Shown: positions 54,922 to 63,952 of the stretch, in pieces
Layout: each line of letters begins with the position of its first letter
Position numbering within the stretch: position 1 is the first letter of the stretch
From: an uncultured Roseibium sp.
GTDB lineage: Bacteria > Pseudomonadota > Alphaproteobacteria > Rhizobiales > Stappiaceae
Assembly (NCBI RefSeq): GCF_963675985.1
Contig: NZ_OY780958.1
Coordinates: 2,418,001 to 2,482,000, forward strand
DNA length: 64,000 nt
Direction: 5' to 3'
The notes under the pieces: model-generated
Seen by the model: the letters and a program-made list of their open reading frames with translations, nothing else
Database searches by the model: none
What the model was told of the DNA's origin: nothing
Program-made: the position numbers and the translations under genes

Positions 54922-56439
54922 CTAGCTGGCCGAACCGGTACGAACGGCCGGCTCCTGTGGCGGGTAGAGCTCATTCAATGGCAGGGACCGGCCATCCTGG
55001 CGCACGATCCTGACATGAAAGCGCTTCAGCTCCCGCGGGTGCCGGACACCGCAGGAATGAGCGATAACGCCGACGCCATAGCGCATTTTGTCGACGAAGT
55101 TCTTCACGCGCACCGCCTTATCTTCGGGGTTCAATCCTTTTTGCAGCCGGCGATCGTGGGTGGTAATGCCGGTCGGGCAGGTGTTGCGGTTGCACTTCAT
55201 CGCCTGAATACAGCCGAGCGCGAACATGAAGCCGCGGGCGGAGACGACAAAATCCGTACCGACACAGTAGGCCCAGGCGACTTCCGCCGGCGTGATCAGC
55301 TTGCCTGAAGCAATGACCTTTATCCTCTCCCGCAGGCCATGACGCGCCAGGATATCGACCACCATGGGCAGCGACTCGCTGATCGGCAGACCGACATTGT
55401 CCATAAGCGGCATAGGTGCCGCTCCTGTGCCGCCGTCACCGCTGTCGACGGTGACGAAGTCAGGTGCCGTCTCGATACCACGACGATTGACCTCCTCGCA
55501 CATCCGCTCCAGCCAACCGTAAGCTCCCACAACAGCCTTGAAGCCAACCGGTTTGCCGGTGATTGTCCGGACAGAATTGACGAAGTCGAGCAAATCAGCC
55601 TCTGAATCGATCTCCGGGTGCCGGTTCGGGGAGATGGCCGCCTGCCCGACGGGGATGCCCCGAATGGCGGCGATTTCCTTCGTGACCTTCACGGCAGGGA
55701 GGATGCCGCCCTTGCCGGGTTTGGCACCCTGGCTCATTTTAACTTCGAACATGCGCACCTGCGGGATTTCCGCCAATTCCCGCAGCTTTTCGATGTTGAG
55801 CCGTCCGTCTTCATGACGGACACCGAATTTGGCGGTGCCGATCTGGAAGACGATGTCGCATCCCCCTTCCAGATGGGCGGGAGCCAGGCCTCCCTCGCCC
55901 GTATTGAGCCAGCAGCCCGCAAGTGCGGCCCCCTTGGAAAGGGCTCGAACCGCCGGCGTCGAAAGGGCGCCATAGCTCATTCCCGATATGTTCATGATCG
56001 AGGCCGGCTCATAAGGCTTGCGCGCATAGGGGCCGATAACCACCGACCCGGCCTCAACGGCATCCTGTTCCAGCGTCGGGAACGGACAATTGACGAAGAT
56101 GGGCGTGCCGACAGGGGTCAGGTTCTGCGTCGAGCCAAAGGGGACCGTATTGTCTTCCCCCTTCGCGGACCGGTAGACCCATTCCCGTTGCGCCCGGTTG
56201 AAAGGCATCTCCTCACGGTCATGGGCAAAGAAATACTGACGAAAGAATTCTCCGAGCGTCGAGAAAATGTACCGGAACCGGCCAATGACCGGGTAGTTGC
56301 GCCGGATGGCATCCTTTGTCTGGATACTATCGACGACAAAAAGGATCGCCATCGCAAGGGCGAAGACGCCGACCATGAAGACAAACAGGGACGACAGGTA
56401 ATCGATACCGGCCATCGTGATCGTGCCGAAAATGCTCAT
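54922..56439 (-). CDS. FMN-binding glutamate-synthase-like protein
   Basis: A 505-residue protein with one N-terminal transmembrane helix (SLFVFMVGVFALAMAILFVV) and a glutamate synthase central/FMN barrel: MSYGALSTPAVRALSKGA, NTGEGGLAPAH, TVDSGDGGTGAAP, CNRNTCPTGITTHD. The last motif contains cysteines that bind a 3Fe-4S or 4Fe-4S cluster in true GltS. The N-terminal amidotransferase domain is missing, so it is not a normal glutamate synthase; substrate unknown. ATG 56439 has AAGGAGG. It lies 85 bases after the membrane-protein gene, probably one operon. Confidence 0.9.
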   Translation of the reverse strand: MSIFGTITMAGIDYLSSLFVFMVGVFALAMAILFVVDSIQTKDAIRRNYPVIGRFRYIFSTLGEFFRQYFFAHDREEMPFNRAQREWVYRSAKGEDNTVPFGSTQNLTPVGTPIFVNCPFPTLEQDAVEAGSVVIGPYARKPYEPASIMNISGMSYGALSTPAVRALSKGAALAGCWLNTGEGGLAPAHLEGGCDIVFQIGTAKFGVRHEDGRLNIEKLRELAEIPQVRMFEVKMSQGAKPGKGGILPAVKVTKEIAAIRGIPVGQAAISPNRHPEIDSEADLLDFVNSVRTITGKPVGFKAVVGAYGWLERMCEEVNRRGIETAPDFVTVDSGDGGTGAAPMPLMDNVGLPISESLPMVVDILARHGLRERIKVIASGKLITPAEVAWAYCVGTDFVVSARGFMFALGCIQAMKCNRNTCPTGITTHDRRLQKGLNPEDKAVRVKNFVDKMRYGVGVIAHSCGVRHPRELKRFHVRIVRQDGRSLPLNELYPPQEPAVRTGSAS

Positions 56440-56524
56440 GAGAACCTCCTTGTGGAGCAGAAGACGGCTTCAGAACGTCCGGAAGCGGGCTGCAAACGAC
56501 CGGCCCGCCACCCGGCCAAGGCGG

Positions 56525-57028
56525 TCAGCCCCGGAAATCGCCCTCCCGCCACCGGACAACGGCAGCGGTCACCAGGCCGAACAGGAGGTGGCCGACAAGC
56601 GACGCCCAGGTCAGGGTTACGAAGCCGAGGAATGGCGGCAGGCCGGCAAAAACATGCGCCATGATGTAAAGCGCGAAGACCCACAGTCCGACGCCGAAAC
56701 CGAGACCGACACTCCACCAGGGCAGAAACGGGGTGACGACCCGGGCGATCGGACGGGCAATGAACAGGTAGCCGAGCGGATAAAACACCACACCGACGAT
56801 GCCGTGGATCAGTTCGGCCAGAAACAGGTTGCGGAAGCCGAACACCGATTGGACCAGAGCGGCCGGCTGCAATGGACCGCCGACCCACAACGGCGTGATC
56901 GCCCGCGCCCAGACTTCCCAGACCGTATCCGCCGCCGCGCCGGCGAGAATGGCCGTCACGAGGACCCCGAGCGTCAGTTTCGGAAACAGGGACCGCTCAT
57001 CCCGGTTCATGTGCAATGTTCCAATCAT
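56525..57028 (-). CDS. Four-helix integral membrane protein
   Basis: A 167-residue hydrophobic protein with about four membrane spans (LGVLVTAILAGAAADTVWEVW; LIHGIVGVVFYPLGYLFIA; VGLGFGVGLWVFALYIMAHV; LVGHLLFGLVTAAVV). No family recognised. AAGGAG precedes ATG 57028. It is divergent from the LysR gene with a dyad operator between, so it and the downstream FMN protein are likely the LysR targets. Confidence 0.75.
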   Translation of the reverse strand: MIGTLHMNRDERSLFPKLTLGVLVTAILAGAAADTVWEVWARAITPLWVGGPLQPAALVQSVFGFRNLFLAELIHGIVGVVFYPLGYLFIARPIARVVTPFLPWWSVGLGFGVGLWVFALYIMAHVFAGLPPFLGFVTLTWASLVGHLLFGLVTAAVVRWREGDFRG

Positions 57029-57137
57029 GACTTATCTCCTTGTCTGCAAGTCATTCTCCGGTGTGGAATTTTCCGGGTTCTGGCCGTAACTTACTCGCGG
57101 GCGGCGACGGCCCGCCAATATCGGCTGGCGATGCTTT

Positions 57138-57156
57138 CGATAGCCGGCAGCTATCG
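57138..57156. promoter_or_regulatory. LysR-type operator dyad (T-N11-A)
   Basis: CGATAGC (57138-57144) and GCTATCG (57150-57156) are perfect seven-base inverted arms over a five-base centre. T57141 and A57153 satisfy the LysR-family T-N11-A rule. It lies 28 bases before the LysR start and about 110 from the divergent membrane-protein start. Confidence 0.7.
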
Positions 57157-57183
57157 GCCGACGCACCGATCGGAGACACGACG

Positions 57184-58062
57184 ATGGAAATGCATCAGAT
57201 CCGGTATTTTCTGGCAGTCGCCGAGCATCTGAACTTCACCCGCGCCGCCGAAGCCTGCCATGTGGCCCAGCCGTCCCTGACACGCGCCATCAAGAAGCTC
57301 GAGGAAGAACTGGGAGGAGAGCTTTTCCGCCGCGAACGGAGCGCCACCCATGTCACCGACCTGGGGCGCATGATGCTGCCGCTGCTGGAGACATGCTACG
57401 AAGGCGCACGGTCTGCGCGCGAGGTGGCGGGGTCCTATGCGAGAGGCGACGAGGCGCCCCTTGCAGTCGCGGTAGCCACTTCCGTCGACCTGTCCCCTTT
57501 CCTTGCCGCCTTTACGGAACTGGCCCGCACCTTTCCCGGTCTCAAGCTGACACTGTCACGGGGCGACTGTCCCGACATCCTGAACCGGCTGAAGGCCGGC
57601 GAAGCGGATTTCGGGATCGCCGGCAGGTTCGACGAACAATGGGACCGGCTGAATTCCTGGCCACTGTTCACCGAGGACGCCGGGCTTTGCGTACATCGGG
57701 ATCACCCGCTCGCCGGCCGCGACTGCATTCGGGCCGCGGATATCTCGGGCAGCCGTTTCCTCGACCGACCCTATTGTGCCGATGCCATTCTCTGGAGAGA
57801 CAAGCTGGAGGCCCTCGGCATGGCCGCGTCCGTGCGCCATGCCATGGCAAGCGATCAGGATGTCGGCGCGTTCCTCGCCAGAAACCTCGGTGTCGCCGTC
57901 CTGCCGCAGACAACGCCGAAGCCCGATGACATCCGCCTGCTCGCGGTGGAGGACCTGGATCCGGTGCGCACTGTCCGGCTCTACGACGTAGCAGGCCGGC
58001 ACCGTTCGATTGCCGGCTCCGCTTTCATGAAACTGTTGCGCTCAGCCGACCTGCTTGCCTGA
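57184..58062 (+). CDS. LysR-family transcriptional regulator
   Basis: A 292-residue LysR regulator. The winged HTH reads MEMHQIRYFLAVAEHLNFTR and AAEACHVAQPSLTRAIKKLE; the effector domain follows from about residue 90. ATG 57184 has GGAG upstream. It is of the MHQIRYF subgroup near OxyR/CynR-like regulators by eye. Autoregulation and control of the divergent membrane/FMN genes are inferred from the dyad. It overlaps the convergent peroxiredoxin-like gene by about 20 bases. Confidence 0.92.
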   Translation: MEMHQIRYFLAVAEHLNFTRAAEACHVAQPSLTRAIKKLEEELGGELFRRERSATHVTDLGRMMLPLLETCYEGARSAREVAGSYARGDEAPLAVAVATSVDLSPFLAAFTELARTFPGLKLTLSRGDCPDILNRLKAGEADFGIAGRFDEQWDRLNSWPLFTEDAGLCVHRDHPLAGRDCIRAADISGSRFLDRPYCADAILWRDKLEALGMAASVRHAMASDQDVGAFLARNLGVAVLPQTTPKPDDIRLLAVEDLDPVRTVRLYDVAGRHRSIAGSAFMKLLRSADLLA

Positions 58063-58701
58063 CAAAGCCTTGAAGATACGCTCCTCCGGCATGCGCCGTC
58101 GGAAGTCCGGATCGACAAAGCGATCTACAATCAGGCCGTTACCGGCGACGACAAAGGTGGCAGGAACCGGGAGGAACCAACCGTCGTTGCCCTGAAACGT
58201 CGAGATATCGACACCCGACTTCAGGAAACGGTCCCGGATTTCTTCGCCCACCCAGACCATCAACCCGAGAGAGAGGGCATAGGCGTTGTCGATGTCGCTC
58301 AGGATCGGGAACGTGATGCCGTAGTCGGACTTCAGACGCTGTGCATAGAGCCGCTTTTCCGGGATCACCGAGATGACATTTGCCCCAAGGCCGGCGAGTT
58401 CCGGTGCAATATCGACGAAACTGCACAGTTCCATCCGGCAGTAGGAACACCAGTGGCCCCGGTTCATGCTGACGACCAGCGGTCCGTGCCTGAGCTGCTC
58501 GCCGAGGCTGACAAGGCGCCCCTCTTCGTCCGGCAACAGGAAGTCGGGCATGGGATCTCCCGCAACCGGGGCCAGCGCGGCAGCGTCGTCCAGCCGGTCG
58601 ATCATCCGCTGGTAGGCGGCGTCCAACTCCGGATTTTCGCGTTTGCGCTGATCCGCCAGCGCCCTCAGGCGATCGGCGAGCGTATCTTCCTTTCGCGGCA
58701 T
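58042..58701 (-). CDS. Peroxiredoxin-like (AhpC/TSA) protein
   Basis: About 219 residues from ATG 58701, which follows GGGAG; a longer in-frame start at 58761 is possible. After a helical N-terminal region, a thioredoxin-like fold carries PDFLLPDEEGRLVSLGE and MNRGHWCSYCRMEL, where Cys-x-x-Cys replaces the single Cys typical of peroxiredoxins. It may act as a thiol peroxidase or disulfide reductase. The LysR convergence suggests a redox link. Confidence 0.88.
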   Translation of the reverse strand: MPRKEDTLADRLRALADQRKRENPELDAAYQRMIDRLDDAAALAPVAGDPMPDFLLPDEEGRLVSLGEQLRHGPLVVSMNRGHWCSYCRMELCSFVDIAPELAGLGANVISVIPEKRLYAQRLKSDYGITFPILSDIDNAYALSLGLMVWVGEEIRDRFLKSGVDISTFQGNDGWFLPVPATFVVAGNGLIVDRFVDPDFRRRMPEERIFKALSGKQVG

Positions 58702-59091
58702 GCCCTCTCCCGACACCAGTTGCCTTTGTCCGGAATTGGTTTCCCAAGCCGGACCAGTCATGACATCTCACACTATCCAGCTAGCACAGGATTCAATAGC
58801 CAACGGCTATGATTATCATCGCCGATACGGTTTCGTTGCCGCAAGGCAGCGGCCGTACTTGGTTTGACGGCTCGCTTTGTCCGAAGCGACAGAAGCCGTT
58901 CGGAGCGCCGAGAACGAACTTGTGCATCGAATGCGGCTACATATTGCCGGAGGGAACGCTTATAGGGTCGCGAGAAGAAAGGGCGATTGAACAAGCCGCC
59001 CAAGTCAGCGATCATCTTCTCATGTCCGGTAGATTCGCCCGGGTGCAGCGCCCGGTTTCCGGATCTTTCGGAGATCTCATGGGAGCGCGGC
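58702..59091. other. Intergenic stretch, no firm gene
   Basis: About 390 bases between the peroxiredoxin-like and orphan genes. An open frame at 58809-59129 has a possible Cys cluster (CIECGY) but overlaps the better-supported gene at 59092 and lacks a good start. I call no gene here. Confidence 0.5.
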
Positions 59092-59550
59092 ATGAAGCAC
59101 GTTACCAGGTACGCCGAAGACACGCTTAACCGGATGTTTTCTCTCCACGCGACCGGAGGAGAACAGGACTGGAATGTCGAGCTCGGCGACGAAAACCGGG
59201 TCGAGGAATTTATCGCCCGGTATCCCGAGATCAGGCACGACGACGAACTGGCCTTCGGCCTTGCGTGGCTGATCGTGACCTCGTTCGATTTTCGAGTATG
59301 GGACCGGATGTCGGAGATCGAACTGGATTTCTACGACATCATGGAAAACTGCCAATTCGACGTGACGAAGGCCTACACACGCGAAGAGCTCCTGCTATGG
59401 GAGGAGGTTTCCGCCATCCTCATCGACAGGAAAGACTTCTTCAAAGAGATCATCGAATATTTTTCGATCAACCACGTCGAAAGAGGGGCCTTCCCGAGCG
59501 GCCTGTTGTTCGGACACACCTTTCATTGGCAACTGGCCGATGAAAGGTGA
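59092..59550 (+). CDS. Hypothetical acidic protein (152 aa)
   Basis: A 152-residue soluble protein starting MKHVTRYAEDTLNRMF, with GGGAGCG seven bases upstream. It is acidic and rich in Trp/Phe (FGLAWLIVTSFDFRVWDRM, FFKEIIEYFSINHVERGAF). No family recognised. An immunity- or antitoxin-type fold is conceivable from its composition, but no partner toxin is visible nearby. It converges on the chemoreceptor gene. Confidence 0.6.
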   Translation: MKHVTRYAEDTLNRMFSLHATGGEQDWNVELGDENRVEEFIARYPEIRHDDELAFGLAWLIVTSFDFRVWDRMSEIELDFYDIMENCQFDVTKAYTREELLLWEEVSAILIDRKDFFKEIIEYFSINHVERGAFPSGLLFGHTFHWQLADER

Positions 59551-59569
59551 CATCCTCCGGCGGCAACCG

Positions 59570-61042
59570 TCAGGCAATGGAGCGTGATGCTTCCCGTACC
59601 TTGTCCGTCGCGGCATCGATCTGGGTCGTCGCCGTGGAAATGAACTGGATGTTGTTGGTCACGACCTCCACCCCTTGCGAAGCGCTTTGCATGTTGGAGG
59701 AAATTTCCCGGGTGACGACCGATTGCTCTTCCACGGCCGAGGAGATGCTCGTTGAAATGTCGCTGATCTGATTGATGACGCTCAGGATTGCGGAAATAGC
59801 GGCAACGGCATTTTCCGTCGTCCCCTGCATCGATTCAATCTGGCTTGAAATATCTTCCGTCGCCTTACTGGTCTGCGACGCCAGTTCCTTCACTTCCGAG
59901 GCAACAACGGCAAATCCCTTACCGGCTTCCCCGGCTCTGGCGGCCTCGATCGTTGCGTTCAGGGCCAGAAGGTTGGTTTGATTGGCGATATTGTCGATCA
60001 ATTCAACCACATGGCCGATTGTCTTGGCATCTTCAGACAGTCCAACCATGATCTCATTGGACTGGGTCGCCTCTCCGACCGCCTTCAGAGCCACCTCCGA
60101 CGCGGACTGCACCTGCCGGCCGATTTCATGAATGGACGCCACCAGTTCCTCGGCGGCCGCAGCGACTGTCTGAACACTGGATGCGGTCTGGGTGGACGCC
60201 GTCGCGGATTCCGTTGCCTGCCGCATTACATCCGATATCGAACTCGCAATCTCACCCAATTGGACGTCGATGTCCTTTTGCACGTTTTCACGGCGCTTGC
60301 GTTCCAGAATCTGTTCGGTGATGTCAGTCGCAAATTTGACAACCTTGTACGGGCGCCCCGTTTCATCGACCATCGGATTATAGGTCGCCTGAATCCAGAC
60401 TTCCTTGCCCTCCTTGCCTATCCGTTTGAACTCGTCCGACTGGAATTTGCCTTCGGCGAGTTCGTCCCAGAAGCGACGATAACCATCACTGTCGCGGAAG
60501 CTCTGCTCGACAAAGATGCTGTGATGCTTGCCGACGATCTCATCCAGGCGATAGCCCAACGCATTCAGAAAATTGTCATTCGCATCCAGAATCGTGCCAT
60601 CCATTTTGAACTCGATCACCGCCTGGGATCTGCCGAGGGCTTCCATCTTCGTGCGAAATTCCACGTTCTGAAGCCGTTCGGCCGCGTCGGCCCACTCGAC
60701 GACGGTTCCAATGCGTTTGCCGCCCTTCCGGATATGATTTGCGACCAGATCGAAGGACCGCTGACCGACCTTGATGGTCGCACGGTGGGTGGACGTGAGG
60801 CCGTCCAACAGACCTCTTTGATGCGCCGGATTCTTATGAAAAATGTCGATCGACTTTCCTAAAAGCTGGTCGGCACGGAAGTCGGGAAATATCTCGCGGA
60901 TATCCTCTTCGGCCTCTTTCAGAAGGCCCAGAACCGCTTCATTCATATAGGTAATTTTATAATCCGCATCCGCGATCATCACATTTGCGCACAACTGATC
61001 CGTTGCCAATGCAACAAGATTTCCATTCGGCTTTCCGAACAT
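59570..61042 (-). CDS. Soluble PAS-PAS methyl-accepting chemotaxis protein
   Basis: A 490-residue chemoreceptor without a transmembrane helix, so it is cytoplasmic. Two PAS domains (about residues 15-120 and 135-250: [36 protein letters not shown]) precede a signalling domain with [26 protein letters not shown]. No CheR-tethering pentapeptide at the C-terminus. ATG 61042 follows GAGGG; a TTG at 61060 is in frame. It likely senses an internal cue such as redox state or a bound haem/FAD. Confidence 0.9.
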   Translation of the reverse strand: MFGKPNGNLVALATDQLCANVMIADADYKITYMNEAVLGLLKEAEEDIREIFPDFRADQLLGKSIDIFHKNPAHQRGLLDGLTSTHRATIKVGQRSFDLVANHIRKGGKRIGTVVEWADAAERLQNVEFRTKMEALGRSQAVIEFKMDGTILDANDNFLNALGYRLDEIVGKHHSIFVEQSFRDSDGYRRFWDELAEGKFQSDEFKRIGKEGKEVWIQATYNPMVDETGRPYKVVKFATDITEQILERKRRENVQKDIDVQLGEIASSISDVMRQATESATASTQTASSVQTVAAAAEELVASIHEIGRQVQSASEVALKAVGEATQSNEIMVGLSEDAKTIGHVVELIDNIANQTNLLALNATIEAARAGEAGKGFAVVASEVKELASQTSKATEDISSQIESMQGTTENAVAAISAILSVINQISDISTSISSAVEEQSVVTREISSNMQSASQGVEVVTNNIQFISTATTQIDAATDKVREASRSIA

Positions 61043-61319
61043 TCCGCCAACCCTCGACAACTTCGAATATCCAACGAAACATATGTGACACCTAGAACAT
61101 TAATTTATGATTACGTAACGGAATAATTGTATTAGTGATATTTACTTATAGACTAATAATTGCACCCAATAGATGCACACTAATTATAATATTCATTTTA
61201 CGAGAGCGTTTGTCGTTCTATGTCCTCTTACCCCTCTTATCCGTTCTCGATATCGCCGCCCCCTCATTGGCGCCGCCGCTGCCTCCGAAAAGCAGGCCTC
61301 CGGTGGTTTATGGAATCGG

Positions 61320-62336
61320 TCAGCTCTCCGAAGCCAGGGGCAGATTGACCAGGAGGTTCTGCGGTTTCATGCGGATCTTGAAATCGTTCGACATGGCAAG
61401 GCCGAGCCAGACCGGCTTGCCACGCAGGTCGGCGCGCATGTCCGAACGGTTTTCGAAGTCCAGACGGAACAGGCCGAGAATGCGCAGGTTGTCAGCCTCC
61501 GACAGCGACTCCTCATTGAAGAGCGCGTTCAGGATTGCGGTCGCATCGGCATCAAGGCCGATGTGCCAGGACCAGTGCTCATCGCGGATATTGCGGACCG
61601 GCTGGATGCGGACCTGCACCTGATGGAAATGGCGGATCCAGGCTTCCAACACCCGGCAGAAGGCGTCCGGGCCCGGCTGGGTGAAGCGGAAATCGAGCGC
61701 GGTATCGAAGCGGTCGGAACGGTCCCAGTAAATCTCCGCGTTGTCTTCCCCGAGCACATCGAGCGCGACCTCGCGCATGGGCGTTCCGGACTCCATCAGC
61801 AGCGCGCCAAGGCCACCGAGGCCACCGGTTTCCGACATCATCTCGACGATCTCCGCATCGGCGATGGTAACTGTCCCCTCGTTGAGCGTGACCACCTGCT
61901 CGCGGAAGAACAGTTCGGCGGCCCTTAGGCGCAGCGGGTCCTGGCAGCTGCGCAGGATATTGCGCAGGATCAGGTGAACCAACTGGTCGAGAAAGACCGG
62001 GGGCACCGAGATGGTGCCTTCGCGGAACAGGGCCGAATAGGCGCCCTCCACCGTCTTGTTTTTCACCAGATGATCGCGGAAGGCCAGCACGACGCTGTAG
62101 TTGTCCGCCGTATCCCGGTCCTGGATTTCCTGCAGCTCGGCCTCGCTGACGGTAGCGAAGGGATCGGCCATCAGGCGTTCGAACAGGCGGTGTTCAACCG
62201 CACAGGATTCCTCGACCGGATGGATTTCGGGCCGGGTGAGATAAGCGCGCAGAAGGTCGGGCGTCACAACGAGCCAGCCGTTCTTTTCGCGTTCGACCAG
62301 ATGATAGCCGGCGGATTTCCAGAATGGGCGCATCAA
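61320..62336 (-). CDS. DUF6352 family protein
   Basis: A 338-residue soluble protein beginning PFWKSAGYHLVERE, with DNYSVVLAFRDHLVKN, FLDQLVHLILRNIL and HWSWHIGLDADATAILNALF. I assign it to DUF6352 from these segments and its partners. Unknown function; it overlaps the DUF6505 stop by four bases and closes a four-gene operon tied to formate dehydrogenase/molybdoenzyme loci. Confidence 0.78.
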   Translation of the reverse strand: MMRPFWKSAGYHLVEREKNGWLVVTPDLLRAYLTRPEIHPVEESCAVEHRLFERLMADPFATVSEAELQEIQDRDTADNYSVVLAFRDHLVKNKTVEGAYSALFREGTISVPPVFLDQLVHLILRNILRSCQDPLRLRAAELFFREQVVTLNEGTVTIADAEIVEMMSETGGLGGLGALLMESGTPMREVALDVLGEDNAEIYWDRSDRFDTALDFRFTQPGPDAFCRVLEAWIRHFHQVQVRIQPVRNIRDEHWSWHIGLDADATAILNALFNEESLSEADNLRILGLFRLDFENRSDMRADLRGKPVWLGLAMSNDFKIRMKPQNLLVNLPLASES

Positions 62337-62827
62337 GGCTCCTCTACCACATCCCAGATCCGCGCATGCGGCTTTTCTCCAGGCGGCGTCACGATATGAA
62401 AACTTTCGCGGATCGGGCCGTCTTCGCCGATCTCGCGCTTCAGGGCGAGCAATGTATTCAACTCAAGCCCATCCGCCAACTCACGACCGAAGGCGATTTC
62501 CGCTTCCGCCGCTTCGCGGGCGGCCTGCTCGGACGGAGCGCCATAATGATCCAGAAGATGGCCGGTCAGCAGGTCGGTGCAGGCATCGATGTCTTCTGTC
62601 CGGGCATCGGCCACGCTGACCAGCGTCGAAAAGCCGAACGAGCCGAGCGCCAGAAAGCCGCTGACGAAGGCCTGCCGCTCCTTGCCTGTCAGGTCCGCCG
62701 GATCGCCGAACTGACCATGGGCAAAGACGAAACTGCCGGGAATGGCCCAGTCGTTCTCTTGTGCGGCCCGGGGAAAGACATGGGCGTCCGACTGGTCAAA
62801 GCGGATGGCTCTCAAAAAGCGCGGCAC
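62333..62827 (-). CDS. DUF6505 family protein
   Basis: About 164 residues. A GTG at 62827, directly after the upstream stop and preceded by GGAGCG, is the best start. Key segments: FLRAIRFDQSDAHVF, WAIPGSFVFA, ERQAFVSGFLALGSFG. A family of unknown function that travels with DUF6352 and a biotin/lipoate ligase-like gene. Confidence 0.75.
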   Translation of the reverse strand: MPRFLRAIRFDQSDAHVFPRAAQENDWAIPGSFVFAHGQFGDPADLTGKERQAFVSGFLALGSFGFSTLVSVADARTEDIDACTDLLTGHLLDHYGAPSEQAAREAAEAEIAFGRELADGLELNTLLALKREIGEDGPIRESFHIVTPPGEKPHARIWDVVEEP

Positions 62828-62828
62828 G

Positions 62829-63614
62829 TCAGCGCTCCGTGACCGAGGCAAGCGGCTTGGCGATCCGGTCGTCGCAAAGATGCTCGGCGACCTTCAGGAT
62901 CTTGACCGGTCCGCCCTCCCCGCCTTCCCGCAGAAGCAGGTTGCCGCTTTCGTCCAGCCCCGTGAAGGTTCCCTGCAAAACGCCCTCGGCCGTGGCAATG
63001 GCGACCTCGTCCCGATAGCCGTCGCATCGGAACAGCCATGCCTCATGCACCGGTTTGAAACCGTCCACCTCCCAGCGATGGACCCAGGTCAGGAAATGGC
63101 GCGAGAGCGACTCCAGGCCGGCAAGGGTTTCCAGGTCCACGGCCCCCTCATCCCACAGGGTCGTGCGGTCCGGGGTCCGGCCCGGCTCGTTCGTGCCGAT
63201 CGGCCTCAGCGCCAACTTGAGCGCCACCGACATCCACAGGGGCGAGCCGTCCTCATCGTCTTCGTCGCTGACGACCATCCGAGCCTCGCCCAGACGCCCC
63301 CCGTTGGCATAAACGGCATGGGGCCAACGCCAGGTGATCGCCAGCTCCGGCGGGCAGAGCGCACCGATGGCGTCGGCCATGGCGGTCATGGCAACGAACA
63401 GCATCTCCTGCGCCCGTGCTCTGGGCACATCCGGCTCGAGAAAAACCGCATAGGAGATCTCAGACGTGTCGCACGACCAGAACAGGTCACCGGCTTCCGC
63501 GGCGCCGCGGTTTACGGCTTCCACGGCAGCTTCCAGCGGGTCGATCGGCGGCACCACCGGGCGGCTTGTCAACAGCGGTGGGAAAGACGGGTCGAAACTC
63601 AGGGCAACGGTCAT
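62829..63614 (-). CDS. Biotin/lipoate-protein-ligase-family protein
   Basis: A 261-residue protein with a BPL/LplA-like fold: ITWRWPHAVYANGGRLGEARMV carries a degenerate version of the ligase substrate loop, and the C-terminal GVLQGTFTGLDESGNLLLREGG resembles the BirA C-terminal SH3-like domain. The usual GRGRRGR nucleotide loop is absent, so ligase activity is doubtful. Its place in a formate-dehydrogenase-type operon suggests a repurposed binding role. Confidence 0.8.
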   Translation of the reverse strand: MTVALSFDPSFPPLLTSRPVVPPIDPLEAAVEAVNRGAAEAGDLFWSCDTSEISYAVFLEPDVPRARAQEMLFVAMTAMADAIGALCPPELAITWRWPHAVYANGGRLGEARMVVSDEDDEDGSPLWMSVALKLALRPIGTNEPGRTPDRTTLWDEGAVDLETLAGLESLSRHFLTWVHRWEVDGFKPVHEAWLFRCDGYRDEVAIATAEGVLQGTFTGLDESGNLLLREGGEGGPVKILKVAEHLCDDRIAKPLASVTER

Positions 63615-63623
63615 GACGTGGGC

Positions 63624-63815
63624 CTAGTCCAGATCGATCCGCCCCTTGACCTCATGGACGACGCCGGACCCCTCGATGGTCAGGGTCATTTTCGCATCGA
63701 GATGACCGCCCTCGAGGCCAGCCTTGCGCACATGGTCCTCGATCGCCTGCTGCGAAGTCACGCCGACCTGCTTGAGAAACTTGCGCATGGACATGTTGAA
63801 ATTGTCATTGTTCAT
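63624..63815 (-). CDS. DUF6494 family small protein
   Basis: A 63-residue protein starting MNNDNFNMSMRKFLKQVGV, with GGAAGGAA upstream. MTLTIEGSGVVHEVKGRIDLD closes it. It is the first gene of the minus-strand operon (DUF6494, ligase, DUF6505, DUF6352). An in-frame upstream start at 63908 would read through the putative operator and is unlikely. Confidence 0.78.
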   Translation of the reverse strand: MNNDNFNMSMRKFLKQVGVTSQQAIEDHVRKAGLEGGHLDAKMTLTIEGSGVVHEVKGRIDLD

Positions 63816-63859
63816 TTTGCGATTCCTTCCCGAATCCAACCCTTTCTTTCTGACAAAGT

Positions 63860-63952
63860 GATTCAGGTTGTTGAGAGGCTGATTCAACCACCTTCGGAAT
63901 TGATTCACAAAGGCGCTGCAAGGGATTGATTGTGAATCGTTTTTCCGATTCA
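63860..63952. promoter_or_regulatory. Phased TGATTCA array upstream of DUF6494
   Basis: GATTCA begins at 63860, 63881 and 63902, exactly 21 bases apart and each preceded by T. A reversed copy (TGAATC, 63933-63938) and another direct copy (63947-63952) follow. The copy at 63902 and the reversed copy also form the nine-base dyad GATTCACAA/TTGTGAATC. It lies 45-137 bases upstream of the operon start. Confidence 0.65.

Noticed and set aside
58809..59129. Open frame with a possible zinc-ribbon-like CIECGY
   Set aside because: Overlaps the better-supported gene at 59092 and has irregular Cys spacing and no good start site.
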